This document shows, piece by piece, positions 45,476-58,435 of a DNA stretch of 64,000 nt. The first letter of the stretch is position 1. Every line of letters starts with the position of its first letter. Position numbers and translations under genes: made by a program. The stretch is from Gossypium raimondii (Eukaryota; Streptophyta; Magnoliopsida; Malvales; Malvaceae): contig NC_068567.1 in NCBI RefSeq assembly GCF_025698545.1, forward strand, positions 60,083,371 through 60,147,370, read 5' to 3'. The notes below the pieces were generated by a model that was not told the DNA's origin, did not search any database, and worked only from the letters and a program-made list of their open reading frames with translations.

Positions 45476-45696
45476 AAGGCCAATCCATTTCTTAACAGCT
45501 TGTTAAGGCCCAAGGCTTAAAGCCTTTTAACCATTGACCTTATGAAAATACAAATGGAAATGGAAGATGCTGTTTTGGTGGCTGAGCTCACACAAATTCC
45601 CCCAAGTGAATGATAGTATATGATCCTATAAATAGCCACATGAAAATGATTTGTCAACACAATTTCACAGGTATCAATGCTGACTTTGTGTTTGAA

Positions 45697-45880
45697 GGTT
45701 GAGTCTTAGTTCAGTTAGCATCGGCATTATTATCAGTGGAGGAGGATATGAGTTCGAATACGTTGAAGCGCGTTATCCTCTTATTTAAAGGTCCGAGAGG
45801 GGGCTATGGATAGTTTTAAGCATTGTATAAAAAAACAAACACTAGAAATCGTGATGCTACACTCGTACGAAATGAAATGA
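45697..45880 (+). mobile_element. tRNA-derived SINE, copy 3 (best preserved)
   Basis: The A-box TAGTTCAGTTAG is at 45707-45718 and the B-box GAGTTCGAATAC starts near 45750. They are followed by the shared body (GAAGCGCGTTATCCTC, GGGGGCTATGGATAGTTTTAAGCATTG) and an A-rich 3' end. The box spacing is right for a tRNA-derived pol III promoter. Confidence 0.7.
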
Positions 45881-46110
45881 ATAAATTAAAAAAAATTTCA
45901 GAAATATAAATAATTTTTTTACGGAAACAAAAGAGGAACAGATTGGTCAAAAATGATACCATATCATATGGTCCAAACCACCATATTTGGAACCATAAAA
46001 GTCAATATTTGACTTTTGTCTTCTAATTAGAGCCTCTTGGATTGACATTCGCCTCATCAGGTCCTACGACCACTACACGTAGATAGAACTCGCTTGACGC
46101 TAACATTCTT

Positions 46111-46637
46111 GGTCAAATTTTGCTACTAGTCCTTATATTTTGTGTGAGATGTGAATTTAATCCATGTATTTTAATTTGGTCATTTTTAATCCCTATTTTT
46201 TGAATTTTAAAATTTTAGTCCTCTCCCAGATAGTAGCAATTAAATCCGTTTGGGTTTAGGGTTTTGCTATTAGTCTTGTACTATTCGTAAACTTATAGAT
46301 TTAATCCATATTCTCCTATTGGACCATTCTTAGTTCTTATAATTTTCGAATTTTGAAATTTTAGTCTTGGCACAAACAACAACTGTTAATTTCATTAACT
46401 GATTTTTTTCATGAGTAATATGTGGAAACAACAAGGTACATGACATTGCACATGTGATAATATGTTTACTGTACGATTTTAGAAATAGAAGAAATTAATG
46501 AATTTAACAACTACCATTAGTTAAGACTAAAATTTAAGAATTTAAAAAAGTACAAGGATTAAAAATGATTAAATTAAAATATAGAGACTAAATATATAAT
46601 TTATGCATAGTACAGGGGCTAATGTTATAATTTGACC
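46111..46637. mobile_element. MITE, copy 2 of the GGTCAAATT family
   Basis: The ends GGTCAAATTTTGCTACTAGTCC and GGGGCTAATGTTATAATTTGACC are inverted. The internal layout matches 43910-44427 (AACAACAACTGTTAA against AACAACGATCGTTAAATC, and ACATGTGATAATATG-like against ACATTTGATAATATG). No clear target-site duplication is visible at this copy. Confidence 0.65.
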
Positions 46638-47102
46638 TTACTTAGTAGCTCCAAATAAAAGCAGACAATTAAAGGGACTAGTGCTATTCTCTGATTCTTT
46701 TTTGCCTTTTCATCATTCCCTGCCATATCTTCTAACATTCCCAAACTCTTAGGAGAGTTGACTGCCTGCTTGCCCCTATATGCATGTATTTATCCTCTTC
46801 TTTTTTCTTTTTTTTTTGTTCTTTTTTTCTTTTTAACTTTTGTGAATTATTTAAAAAATTAATTAAATATTGGATCCAAAATTGCTTGGATATTAATAAA
46901 AAAATTAGTGATCTGATGACGTGACAAATGATACTATCATTAACGTGATAGTTGACATAGAAAATTATGTCCGAAAATTTTATTTGGAGGACACAATTAA
47001 AAGTTTATTATTTTTGTTTAGAGGACTATCTTTAAGTACGGAAACTTTATTTACTAATTTAAAATATAAAAAATATCATTTGCAATGTAAAATAAAAACA
47101 TG

Positions 47103-47840
47103 AATATTCAGGGGTGAAATTAGGAGTTGGCAGGCGACTCTTTTAAAATAGAATATTTTTCATTTAAGTTTTAAAAATTTTAAAATTTTAAATCAGTAAA
47201 AGTAAAATTACACTTTAATTTTTCTAAAAATATAAAAAATTGATATAATCCTTTAAAATTTATAAAAATATAAACTATTAAAATAATAAAATTATATTTT
47301 TACTATTGTAAAAATTACGATTTCTCTTCGTAATCGTTTTTACAATAGTCAATTGCGCTTGAACCTAGAAACTTTTCCTCTCATCTCTCTCATCCATGGC
47401 GATCATTTTTGCAACGTTTTCACTTTTCCCATCAACTAGTCTTCAGTGTTAGGCAAGTCATTGGCAACTGCCTTCTTTCCTCCACCTTCTCCTTCTCTCC
47501 CCATATCTCTTTCATCTATTCTCCCTTTCATTTTCCTCTCTTATCGCGAGTATGCCACCAAGGTCGTTAATGGTGCCACCTCCTTGCTAGTGACACCCCT
47601 TTTACCCCTCTTTCAGTCATCTCTTCCCTCATCTACTTCTTTCCCTGGTTGTTTTGATCCACCCCCTCCCTCCTCCTTCCACCACCACCCTTCTTTTTTT
47701 CCTGACAAGTAGAGCGTTCGAAATAATAATATGTTAGCCTAGGGTTTCCCCTTGGCTCCTCTTGAGCTGACTCCTTTTTTATTTATGTCCCCTGAAAATT
47801 CTAATTTTTAGGTAGCTTATAAAATTTTAAATTATTATAC
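47103..47840. mobile_element. Family A-like repeat carrying a CT-rich insert
   Basis: The left part (47103-47340) matches family A-type sequence (GGGGTGAAATTAGGAG, AAATCAGTAAAAGTAAAATTAC). A CT-rich stretch (47380-47710) then reads open for 89 codons with Pro/Ser/Phe-rich low-complexity composition, but resembles no known protein. A GC-rich end (TTTCCCCTTGGCTCC) follows at about 47745. The whole may be one element with unrelated filler DNA. Confidence 0.3.
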
Positions 47841-47984
47841 CATAAAATTGTACTTTAACCATTAAAATGATATTATTGCATTTTTACCATTTAAAAAAAA
47901 ATACAACTTAATTCGACCTACTAAATTTTTTTTTTAAACTTGAATCAATGATTCTTAAAAATGAAAAGAGAAAATCTTGAAAAT

Positions 47985-48235
47985 CGAACATTGTACATTC
48001 TACATTGTATAATTAGTTTCAACTTCTCTCTACTATTCCCATCTCAATAAGAAAATATTGTATTTTACAAAGATATTATCTCTTTCCAATAGTTAATGTT
48101 AAACCAGTAATTTAATCTTGAACTTGAGATTTTCATTTGAATTTAATTTTTTAGAATAAAAATACCGATGTGACATTAAACTATTGAAAAAAATACAAAT
48201 GATGTGACGTCCATATTTCATACCATCCTTTCCCA
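47985..48235. mobile_element. Possible hairpin MITE, relative of 12747-12927
   Basis: CATTGTATAATTAGTTTCAACTTC, then CCCATCTCAATAAGAAAATATT on the left, is mirrored loosely near 48160-48235 by ATGTGACATTAAACTATTGAAAAAAATAC and GTCCATATTTCATACCATCC. The arms are diverged. The layout recalls the compact hairpin at 12747, but pairing is poorer. Confidence 0.3.
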
Positions 48236-48701
48236 ATCTCAACTAATAGCTAACAACTCTTATCAGATCATTCCTTTATTCTTTTAAACTCTCTTAAATT
48301 TTTAAAAAAAACTCGTTAATTTCACAAAAAATTTAAAAATTTTAATTAGATTTCAAATTTTAAAAAATAAACTCGTAAAATTTTTGAAGATCCTGGGATT
48401 CGCCAATGTATCGAAACTTTATGCTTACAAATGATTGAAATAGCATTGGAACTTTGAAAAAGAAAATTCATGCTTGAATCAGTTTGGCAATAATTGTTAT
48501 GTGACGTAGTTAATTTGTTTGAAGCTGCTAAAAATTGAGACTTGCAAGTCTCAAGTTTCACGACTGTGATTGATTTTAATTTGGGCTAAATTGCACCCCC
48601 CATCACTTTAAAATAAGATTTATTTTATTTTAATAACTTCAAATATTTCTTTTTAATATAATCACTTTAATTATAATAATGGTTCAAATTATGAAGGATA
48701 C

Positions 48702-48857
48702 ATGGTCGAGGAAATGGCGAATATGGAAGAGAAGGGTAAAGAATGGATAGCTAGAAAAGAAAGTAAGGTTGAAGAGATGTCAAAAGCGTTTGCTGCAGGA
48801 AAAGAGGTTGGCATCATCCCACCCATTTGGTATCTGATGATACAAACAACTATATGA
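48702..48857 (+). pseudogene. Short ORF, possible captured gene fragment (51 codons)
   Basis: Reads ATG to stop for 51 residues: charged and helical (MVEEMANMEEKGKEW, KESKVEEMSKAF, AAGKEVG) and then PPIWYLMIQTT. The frame stays open a few codons upstream of the ATG. Composition is unlike the surrounding AT-rich DNA, yet I recognise no family. It may be an exon remnant. Confidence 0.3.
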
Positions 48858-49126
48858 ATTTAGATCATGCTTACGAAAGCAATGTCTTCCATATGATTAC
48901 CAATAAGCAAACAAGCAAGAAAAGGAAAATGTCAGTGTCTGTGTCTCTTTTATTGATAAGCCACTGCTAGTCTGCCACACCAATTTATCTTTTTCCTCTA
49001 TTCCCAGATTCTATACTGTTTACTTAAGATCCCCCAAAGTAGCTTCTTGTTAATCTTGAGATTATCCTTGTGTTGATCATTATAAAGAAAAAACCAGCTC
49101 TGATCTCTAGGGTTTTCTTTCTCATA

Positions 49127-49270
49127 ATGGCAAGATTTATAAAATATTGCTTGCAATCAGCCCTGAAATGTGTGAACCTGATCATCGCAATGGTGGGGAT
49201 TGCTATGATTTTATATGGTTTTTGGATGGTAAGAGTTTGGAAAAGAAAAGAAAAGAAGAGAGGGTGCTAA
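49127..49270 (+). pseudogene. Tetraspanin-like N-terminal fragment
   Basis: An ATG at 49127 opens 47 codons: MARFIKYCLQSALKCVNLI, then a hydrophobic MVGIAMILYGFWMVRVW and a short basic tail KRKEKKRGC before the stop. The Cys-Lys-Val-Asn pattern and first membrane span resemble the N-terminus of small plant tetraspanin-like (TOM2A/tetraspanin-18/19) proteins. The rest of that family, three further spans and the large loop, is absent. This is therefore a truncated copy, or a short protein in its own right. A GTAAGA donor-like site after the FWMV segment hints at the original exon end. Confidence 0.45.
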
Positions 49271-49639
49271 ACAGGCGACAAAGAGAAGAGGAAGAACAAA
49301 AAAAGGATTAATTATATATAGGTCCTAAGATTTAATCAAAGGTTAAAAAATGTCCCATGTCAATTATTCAATGCACTAACTAATTCAAAAATATATATTT
49401 TAATTAGAGTCACTAAATTAAGAAAAAATTAGAAAGATCAAAATAGGACAAACCCTATTTTAAAGTGACTGTAGATGTAATTTACCCTTTATCAAGAATT
49501 CCAAAGTTCAAGTAAGGCAAGATTGTTGTTTTATATTTATATATATATATAATTAATTGTATAAAACCTCAAATATAAAATTAAATATATCATTATATTT
49601 GTTATCATAAACGTCCCTAATAGCGATAGAACGATAGTA

Positions 49640-49900
49640 AAGAAAAAAAAACATATAGATTTTATGTAAAAACTCTTTCGGAAAAAAATCACGGGCAAAA
49701 GAAGAGAAAATTCATTAATGTTGAAAAACGAATGATACAAAAGGGTTAAAAGACCCTTTTTCTAATCAAAGTCAAATAGAAAAAAATAGTTATGTACGAA
49801 TTCAACTTGTGTTATATAGTTCGAACCACGGGAATATTCCTTGTCCAATTTTGTGCTTAATGGCCTTTAGCCTTACCCCGACTATATCCCATTATTTTGT
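49640..49900 (-). repeat. Dispersed repeat, second copy of the 22570 family
   Basis: GTAAAAACTCTTTCGG, ATCACGGGCAAAAGAAGAGAAAATTC and AACGAATGATACAAAAGGGTT match the order of motifs in 22640-22745. Non-coding, boundaries unclear. Confidence 0.4.
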
Positions 49901-50249
49901 CACTGTATTTATTTCTTTAACAAGTGATGGATTCAGATGATACAATCTCTAACAATATTTGTATTAAAAAAATAAAGTAATATTATTTATTAAATTAACC
50001 TAGTATTGTCTAAAAATGTATATTGATATCATATTTTTATATTTTCAAAATTATTTAATTTTATTAATTGGGTAAAGCACTCTTCTGCCTCCTTAGCGTA
50101 CACGTCAATATATACGACTGTTTAGTCTCTACTAACTTCTTACTTACAACCAAAATTTCCCCATTTTGTTAACGTCGACACAAATGTTTACATCAATTTA
50201 TCACCTTATTTCAATTATTTGTTGTCATTGTTAAAATCGGCATATCACT

Positions 50250-50480
50250 TTTTATTAGTGTTGTTTGAGCTATATTGGTTGGATCGAGAATTGATCGAAG
50301 TATTGGTTCGAAAAGTAATTTTGAATCAGTTAGGCTGAAAACCGGTACGAACCGACTAAAAAATCAATTGAACTAGATTTTTTTTTTGAATTTTTAATAA
50401 ATTTTCAATCATATTGGTTAGACCGGTCATACTAGTGAATCGATAGTCTGATCGATTTGACCATCGATCTAATTTAAAAT
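50250..50480. repeat. Dispersed repeat with GGTT/GACCGGT motifs
   Basis: Contains TTGGTTGGATCGAGAATTGATCG, AAAACCGGTACGAACCG and GACCGGTCATACTAG, with internal inverse symmetry around an AATTTTTAATAAATTTTC core. A weaker relative lies at about 51950-52150 (GGATCGGTTGACC, GATCGGACCAATTAAAC). Probably a degraded MITE family. Confidence 0.4.
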
Positions 50481-51479
50481 GAAAAAATAACAAGAAAATT
50501 AAAGAAAAAATAAATAAAACATTGAAGCTTTTGTAAAAGCTTCCATTTTTATTTTATGCAACAATTGTTTTCATTTTTCTTTTATTTTTCTCAGCTCTGA
50601 CTTTTCTGATGCTTTTGTTTTTCATTTTAAATTTGACGTCACTAAACAATTAAATTAACGATTTTGGTAATAAGAGAATTGTATTAATATAAATCCAATA
50701 ATTTAAAAATGTAATTAGAATATTTTAAAATTTTAAAATTAATTTTAAATTGGAGGTCATAATTGGTGCAATTAACCGTTTTCTTTTTATCTTCAATATG
50801 AAAAACTTTGACATCGTAAACATCAATAAATTATGAAAATAATGTGATACGTTATCAATAAAATTAAGTAATTACCAATAAGTGGTTCGAACTTTAGAGA
50901 TGAATTTATTGAGAGAGATAACTCGAATCTTGAACATAAATTATAAAATAGACATAAAAATATCACAAATAAAAATTAAGAAACAAAGATACGATTCTTG
51001 ACGTTATTCAAAAATAATGACATGATAAATTATACAGTTAAATATAAAATAAAATACAGGATTAAATTATATTTGAATTTGTCTGAGGAAAAAACAGAAG
51101 AAGGAATTTTATTATATCAAAAGGGACAAAAATGAACATGTTTGCATGAATCACGTAAACGAAACCAAATATTTAATTAAAAACAAATTTAAAATAATAA
51201 ATGCTCATACTTTGAAATTATAACTATTATATTTATTAGTATATTTATTATGATTATAATTATGATTTATAAATTATTGTTAATGATGTAATTATATATT
51301 ATTATAAATATGGTTCGTAAATTTATTTCAATATTATATATCAATTATAATAAAAACAAAATTTAATTTTATGAAAATTTATATTAAAATATTAAAGAAA
51401 AATTGCAAACTGAGTTTCTTAATTGCGTTAAGACTTGAATGATACCAATTTAATTAGAAGCTTGATTATAAGTAGAAAT

Positions 51480-51900
51480 TCTATGCGTGTGAAAACCATG
51501 TATTTAGAATACATAGATGTGTTTGAAAATAACATAAAATAAATAATAAAACGTATGGGTTAAAACTAATTAATAATAACAAATTAAATATGTACAATAT
51601 TCAAATAGAATGATTAAATTAAATTGTGAGCAAAATAGAATTTAAACACATAAATACATCATATTAAGAATGCTAAACGAGTACAATTGTTTATTATGGT
51701 ATTGTCATCAATCTTGAGTTGGTGTCGAGTTAACATGTGACACCAACTCAATCAACAACATTGTTAATACTAGAGTGCATATGCGTGTGGAAACTACAAA
51801 TTTAGAACACAAATGTGTGTTTAAAAATAACATATAATAAATAATGAAACGTATGGTTTGAAACTAATTAATAATAACATAAGAAATACGTACGATTTTA
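51480..51900 (+). repeat. Two direct copies of a ~125-bp unit
   Basis: ATGCGTGTG-AAAC, then TTTAGAA-ACA, TGTGTTT-AAAATAACAT, AAATAAT-AAACGTATGG and AAACTAATTAATAATAACA occur at about 51482-51605 and again at 51780-51900, in the same orientation about 298 bases apart. Several substitutions separate them. Confidence 0.75.
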
Positions 51901-52214
51901 AAATTAAAAAAATATTTATTACTTTTTTTAAAAATTTAGCACTATTTTCAAAATTGAACAAGACTGATTGATCGAATGAGAGATATTGATTAAGAATAAG
52001 GGATTGGATCGGTTGACCTACAAATTGATTGAATTGATGATCGGACCAATTAAACAAACCTTTTTTCTATTTTTAATAATTTATTTAATCAAATTAAATA
52101 AACTGATAGGATAAATATTGGTAGTCGAACTGATTAAATCATTTATCGAATTTTGAAAATGTCAATAGTTAAAATTTTCTTGATTAAATTAACATATAAA
52201 TTAAAAATGGACCC

Positions 52215-52220
52215 CACGTG
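52215..52220. promoter_or_regulatory. G-box CACGTG upstream of the plastid membrane protein gene
   Basis: A perfect CACGTG palindrome about 390 bases upstream of the start at 52608, at the edge where AT-rich repeat DNA gives way to GC-richer promoter-like sequence. G-boxes are common in light-responsive nuclear genes for plastid proteins. Function here is inferred only. Confidence 0.4.
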
Positions 52221-52430
52221 AGAGGTCTTTAACACTGAATTGGGAACCACAACTGTCGATAACCACGAAGCCCAACCGCACACCTCTTTGCCGCGTACAT
52301 TAGCAACCGAAACCTCTCCCGCTCTAATTTACGCTCACTCGGTTACGCCCACCCCCATCGCCTTTCTTCTCGCTACTTGTTAAAGTTGTAATTTGCTTTG
52401 CTTCCTCTGCTCTCCACGCAATAATTTACC

Positions 52431-52458
52431 AAATAAATAAATAAATAAATAAATAAAT
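52431..52458. repeat. AAAT tetranucleotide microsatellite
   Basis: About seven AAAT units, seen directly, in the probable promoter or leader of the gene at 52608. Confidence 0.9.
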
Positions 52459-52607
52459 TCTTTCCCATTTATTCACTCAACCCAGAAAAGCTATTAGCTA
52501 TAATAAATAATCTAAATTTCTTGACAAAATTGAAAATTATGTCTCTATTTATGATTACTTGTTTAAGATTTTAATGCAGAGATATTAAGGGGAAAAATAA
52601 AATAAAA

Positions 52608-53960
52608 ATGGCTTCTCTACAGATGCTGAACCCTGTGTTTTCTTCCATTTCCATTTCCCACTCAAAATTTCCAGGAAAATCTGATTCCAGGAACAAAACC
52701 CTCAACTTCAATAGTTGTAGAAGCTTCAAGTCCTTGCACAGCCAAAGATCTATTATTCGTTGTGCAACTCAAGATGATGACAACAAAAACAATGGTATGT
52801 TCTTCAATTTCTAAGGATTCTTTTTTTTTTTTGCTCATTTTAGTTGTGTCAAATATTCTGAAACTAACCCAAGTCAGGTCCTTCAAAAACAAGTTGAAAT
52901 TTTGGTTCATTGGGTGCTTATAAAATTGGGTAAAATTTTATGGGTTTTGTTTTGAATTAGGTGAAGAGTCACCTGAGTCACTGTTTCTGAAGGAGTTGAA
53001 GAGGAGGGGGATGGCACCAACTTCATTGGTAGAGGATGCTAAAAATACCAATTATGGATTAGATGAGGAGATGAAAGTAGGGGAAGAAAGGGGAAGTGTC
53101 TCCAAAAGGAATGTTGTGTCAACTGAATTTGATCAAAGCTTATCTAATCAAAGGGAACGATCCATGGAGTTGAATAGTGAAGGCCTTGAGGTTTCTTGCT
53201 TTTTTCTATTTACTCAATGATTTTGCATGCTGGTGTGCCTTGTTTTGACCTCATTTAACAATCTTGCTTGTGTTCATTTCAAACCTTAAGCACAATCATG
53301 TACTGTATGAATTGTGATGGTAGCTTCATAATCTGAATGATCTAGATTTTGGACTTGTTTCAATGAACTTTTGTATAGATGATATCATACATTTTTGGTA
53401 TTGTAATTAAACATTTCAAGAAACTAGATTTCTCTATCTTCGGTTCGGAGAATGTTGTGGAACCAAGAAGAACATCTCTTTGTTTTTACTTTTGTTCACA
53501 TAAAATTGTGTTTGTTCGTTATCTCTTTACTTCAAGTAATGTGCATGATTTCATTTAATTTGTGAATGCAAGCATATGTGAGATGGCAATTGAACTTATA
53601 CATATAATCGTTGTTCAGGGGCTGGTTCCGCGGGCTAAACTGTTGCTAACACTAGGAGGAACTTTCTTCCTCAGCTTCTGGCCTTTCATCCTTTCAACTA
53701 TAGCATTCTTTTCTGCTCTCTACCTTGTAAGCTCCCTTTCTTCCACTTTTCAGTTTTAGCTTTAGGAAGAACAAAGAAGCTCCCTGTCATCATGGGCTAT
53801 AGTATTTGTAATGTGCTGATAGTTTTCCCATGGGCAGTATTTCGGACCATCTTTCATTCACGATGGAAGTAAGACACCCGTTTCACCACCGCAATACATA
53901 GATCCTTATACACTTCTGGAAGATGAAAGGATTTCTCAAACTGCCCCTCATGTAAATTGA
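52608..53960 (+). CDS. Uncharacterised plastid-targeted single-span membrane protein (At1g50020-like)
   Basis: Four exons, 52608-52794, 52961-53190, 53619-53726 and 53838-53960, give 215 residues with matching phases. The first 50 residues are Ser-, Arg- and Lys-rich without acids, a typical plastid transit peptide (cleavage perhaps after RCATQ). A hydrophilic, charged region follows (LKELKRRGMAPTSL). One long hydrophobic segment then lies at about residues 146-175 (LLTLGGTFFLSFWPFILST) before a short tail (YFGPSFIHDG, PPQYIDPYTLLEDE). No known catalytic motif is seen. The convergent neighbour is alpha-tubulin. From memory, Arabidopsis At1g50020, a small plastid protein often mislabelled as a tubulin, lies beside alpha-tubulin At1g50010, so this looks like conserved gene order. 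Function unknown. Confidence 0.85.
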
Positions 53961-54402
53961 AGAACAAGTGTTCCCACCATACAAGAAAATTCTTGGGGTT
54001 TAAATAACAGGTTTATATTGTCATATTTCCTTCACCTCCTGTAATCTTTGTAAATACAAATATCAGCAGGAACTTCATGCGATAGCTCAGTGTCTTCCAT
54101 ACTGTTTTTACTGAGACAATTCCCGGCCAAATTGGCCTCAATTACACATATAGATGACTTTATATTTGTTACCATTATTTTTATAGTCACATGCATGGGT
54201 TCAACTAATTTAAATTCTTTTCAACAATGGAACACTAGAAAATTAGCCGAACTACTCGTCAAATCTATTGCAGTCCATATAGAGTCTTGAACAAAGCTTC
54301 GAAGAGTCGAAGTTCACACAATAGAACAAGCAAAAACACACGATAAAAGCAAACAAATCATTGGGTAGCAAAATGCAAGCCCTCCACTCAAACATTACTT
54401 AT
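53961..54402. other. Short convergent intergenic region
   Basis: 442 bases between stop codons of the plastid protein gene (+) and alpha-tubulin (-). It must hold both 3' untranslated regions. Nothing else is seen. Confidence 0.5.
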
Positions 54403-56305
<1,903 letters not shown>

Positions 56306-56437
56306 TTACTAAAAATTCAAAAACGTAGCAATAAAGAAGTAAATGGAAACCGAAAGTAAATCGAAGGCGTTTATGAAGACACCCTCAGAGATTACAATTT
56401 GAAATGCGGTGGTTCTAAATGATGGAGTGGATATGGA

Positions 56438-56445
56438 TATTTATA
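56438..56445 (-). promoter_or_regulatory. TATA box of the alpha-tubulin gene
   Basis: TATAAATA on the minus strand, about 140 bases upstream of the ATG at 56299. The spacing allows a leader of about 110 bases. Confidence 0.55.
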
Positions 56446-57129
56446 TCGGGAGCGTGTGAGACAATTGCAGGTATTTGAGGGTGGTGCTGTGGTTAAACTA
56501 GGGCAGAACAGGTTGTAGTGTTGGTGTGGCAGAATATGATTGGGTTTTTACTAACTAACGTTCTAACCATGGTTAGTTGCATTTCCCATTTTTTTTAGTT
56601 TTTAAATTTTGCCGCCCGTTGGACTGGTGTGGCTGGACGATCGAGTTGCTGCAACGTGTACCTTTGTTTATTTACTATTTTTAAAATTTTAATTTTGAAA
56701 TTTCACGGAAAAAGGGAAGTAGACTTCAATATGAGTGTTTAAAAGCAAGTGGTTGGGTTTGGTAGGGGATGAAAATATAAGGGTAGCGAATTTTTACAAA
56801 AAGAAAACTCAGAAATTTAATAAGAAATTCAACTTTAACCCTTTTCACCTGAATTTAATTTAATTATTTTATTTTTTATTTTGAAGTAAATAATATTTTT
56901 TAGTTTAAATTTAAAAATTAATATATATTTATTTATCGATAGCGAAAACTTTATATATATATATTAGTGACTTTTTTTCTGTAAATACATTAGGGAGGGA
57001 TGAATTTACCTCAAATTCAACCCCAATCCGTCCCATCCTTAATCCGATTTTTGGAAAAAAATTGGCCCTAACGAATTGAATTGGGTAGAAACCCATTAAA
57101 CTTGGGCTTTTTTTACCATCCTTAATCAA

Positions 57130-57339
57130 GGGTATTACATTAATGATCATTGAACTATGAAAATTTTCAAAATAGTTACTTAACTATTTAATTTTGTCTT
57201 TTGTGGTCATCCAACTATCATGAATTTTTTAGTGCTTCTATTTCTACGATAGTCAATTAGTGATAAAAAGACAAAATTGAATAGTTGAATACTGCTTTGT
57301 AATTCTTCACGCTTAAGTGATTACTAATGTAGCTTACCC
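57130..57339. mobile_element. Foldback MITE
   Basis: GGGTATTACATTAATGATCATTGAACTATG on the left is mirrored by AAGTGATTACTAATGTAGCTTACCC on the right, with TTAACTATTTAATTTTGTCTTTT-type and inverse AAAAGACAAAATTGAATAGTTGAA inner arms. Compact, about 210 bases, non-coding. Confidence 0.75.
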
Positions 57340-57349
57340 AAATTATATT

Positions 57350-57920
57350 GGTAACTTTTAGTAAGTTTTTTTTTTGTAACTCAACTATTTGATTATCTTT
57401 TTAGTTACTACTTGTTAAATGATTAGTAGAAAATGATTTGACAACTTTTAAAATTTGCATAATAGTAAATTTTAACCCTCGACATTTATACATTATATTA
57501 ATTTTGATTCTAAAAAATTAACCTTTTTTTACAATTTTGCTTTTCTTTTGACAGTGGGTGTTAATTTTTTTAAAATGAGAAAATATAAAATAATTTTCTT
57601 GATTTTTCGAGTGTTTCTATTTTGGTATATTCATGATTAAATGTAACTGATAAAGTGAAAGGGACACAAAGAAACCAAAAAAGATCAAATTACATAATGT
57701 GCAAACATTGATAGTTAAATTTTTATAATCAAGATTAAATTAACACAATGTATAAATGTTACGCGTTAAAGAATTAAAGTTACTATTATGCCGATTTTAA
57801 AAGCTACATCGTCATCATTGTCAGTGAACCATTTAACATACCTTATAAAACAAAACAAAACAAAATAAAATAATTAGATAATCATTTAATAAGTTAAAAA
57901 AAAAAACTTAGCAATATTAC
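57350..57920. mobile_element. Degenerate foldback element
   Basis: GTAACTTTTAGTAAG, AACTCAACTATTTGATTATC and GTTAAATGATTAGTAG on the left are loosely mirrored by AAATAATTAGATAATCATTTAATAAGTT and AACTTAGCAATATTAC on the right. The centre contains the inverse pair CATTTATACATTATATTAATTTTGATT and AATCAAGATTAAATTAACACAATGTATAAATG-like. Boundaries are approximate. Confidence 0.5.
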
Positions 57921-58435
57921 GAGAATAATGAAAAATAAAACTTACCTGATTTGCTGTAGGAGACGAAGAAAGAAATGGAGGTTTCAAACAAGAGGGCAAA
58001 TAACCACAACTTTCACAAAGTACATAGACCTATAGTAGAATTTAACCTTTATTTGTAATTGTATTTTATTTATTCTTCTAAACCCTAAAAGAAAAACTCT
58101 AGTGATACTTTAAGGGAGCTTGTACAACTCATATCTGTAATACATGGCCAAGGGATCATAAGTATCAACAAAAATGGCTCATTTATACCTTATTGCCTGT
58201 CTCATATGAATCGATAAACATATGGAGTTACGTTTATCCATACACCTTCCATAAAGCACCTTATTTTAATTTCTCGGCCACTCCGAGACGATACTCGTGT
58301 TCATAAGTTACTCTACAATTAAAGAAAATGCTATGTGAAAGACTACCCGATCAGCGGTCACCTTTTTCATATTCAAGGCTGAAGAAACTTCTTTGAAGAT
58401 GCAGTTTAAGTCTGTAAATTGTATTTAACACTGTT

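Larger units (their letters stand above)
48583..49488. mobile_element. TIR-bounded element carrying gene-fragment-like ORFs (possible Pack-type)
   Basis: The left end GGGCTAAATTGCACC with TCACTTTAAAATA is mirrored at the right by TATTTTAAAGTGACTG and GTAATTTACCC, giving inverted repeats of about 60 bases at about 905 bases apart. Between them are two short ORFs with ordinary protein-like composition, at 48702-48857 and 49127-49270. No transposase is present and no clean target-site duplication was found. This arrangement is what a Mutator-like element with captured host fragments looks like, but the inference rests on reading by eye. Confidence 0.45.
39697..52607. other. Large gene-poor region (12.9 kb)
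   Basis: After the ITPK promoter and leader (39697 to about 40150) no complete gene is supported until 52608. The region holds two SINE copies, a pair of related MITEs, several foldback elements, a nested family A copy, a TIR-bounded segment with gene fragments, and direct repeats, all listed separately. Stretches 40500-41280, 46640-47100, 50480-51470 and much of 41760-42640 show nothing I can name. Confidence 0.6.

Noticed and set aside
47446-47712. 88-codon ORF with Pro/Ser-rich sequence
   Set aside because: CT-rich low-complexity DNA inside a repeat-like segment; looks like translated microsatellite-type sequence rather than a gene.
49070-49126. Extended ORF start for the tetraspanin-like fragment
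   Set aside because: The ORF can be read from a non-ATG codon at 49070, but the ATG at 49127 matches the family N-terminus and the upstream codons do not.
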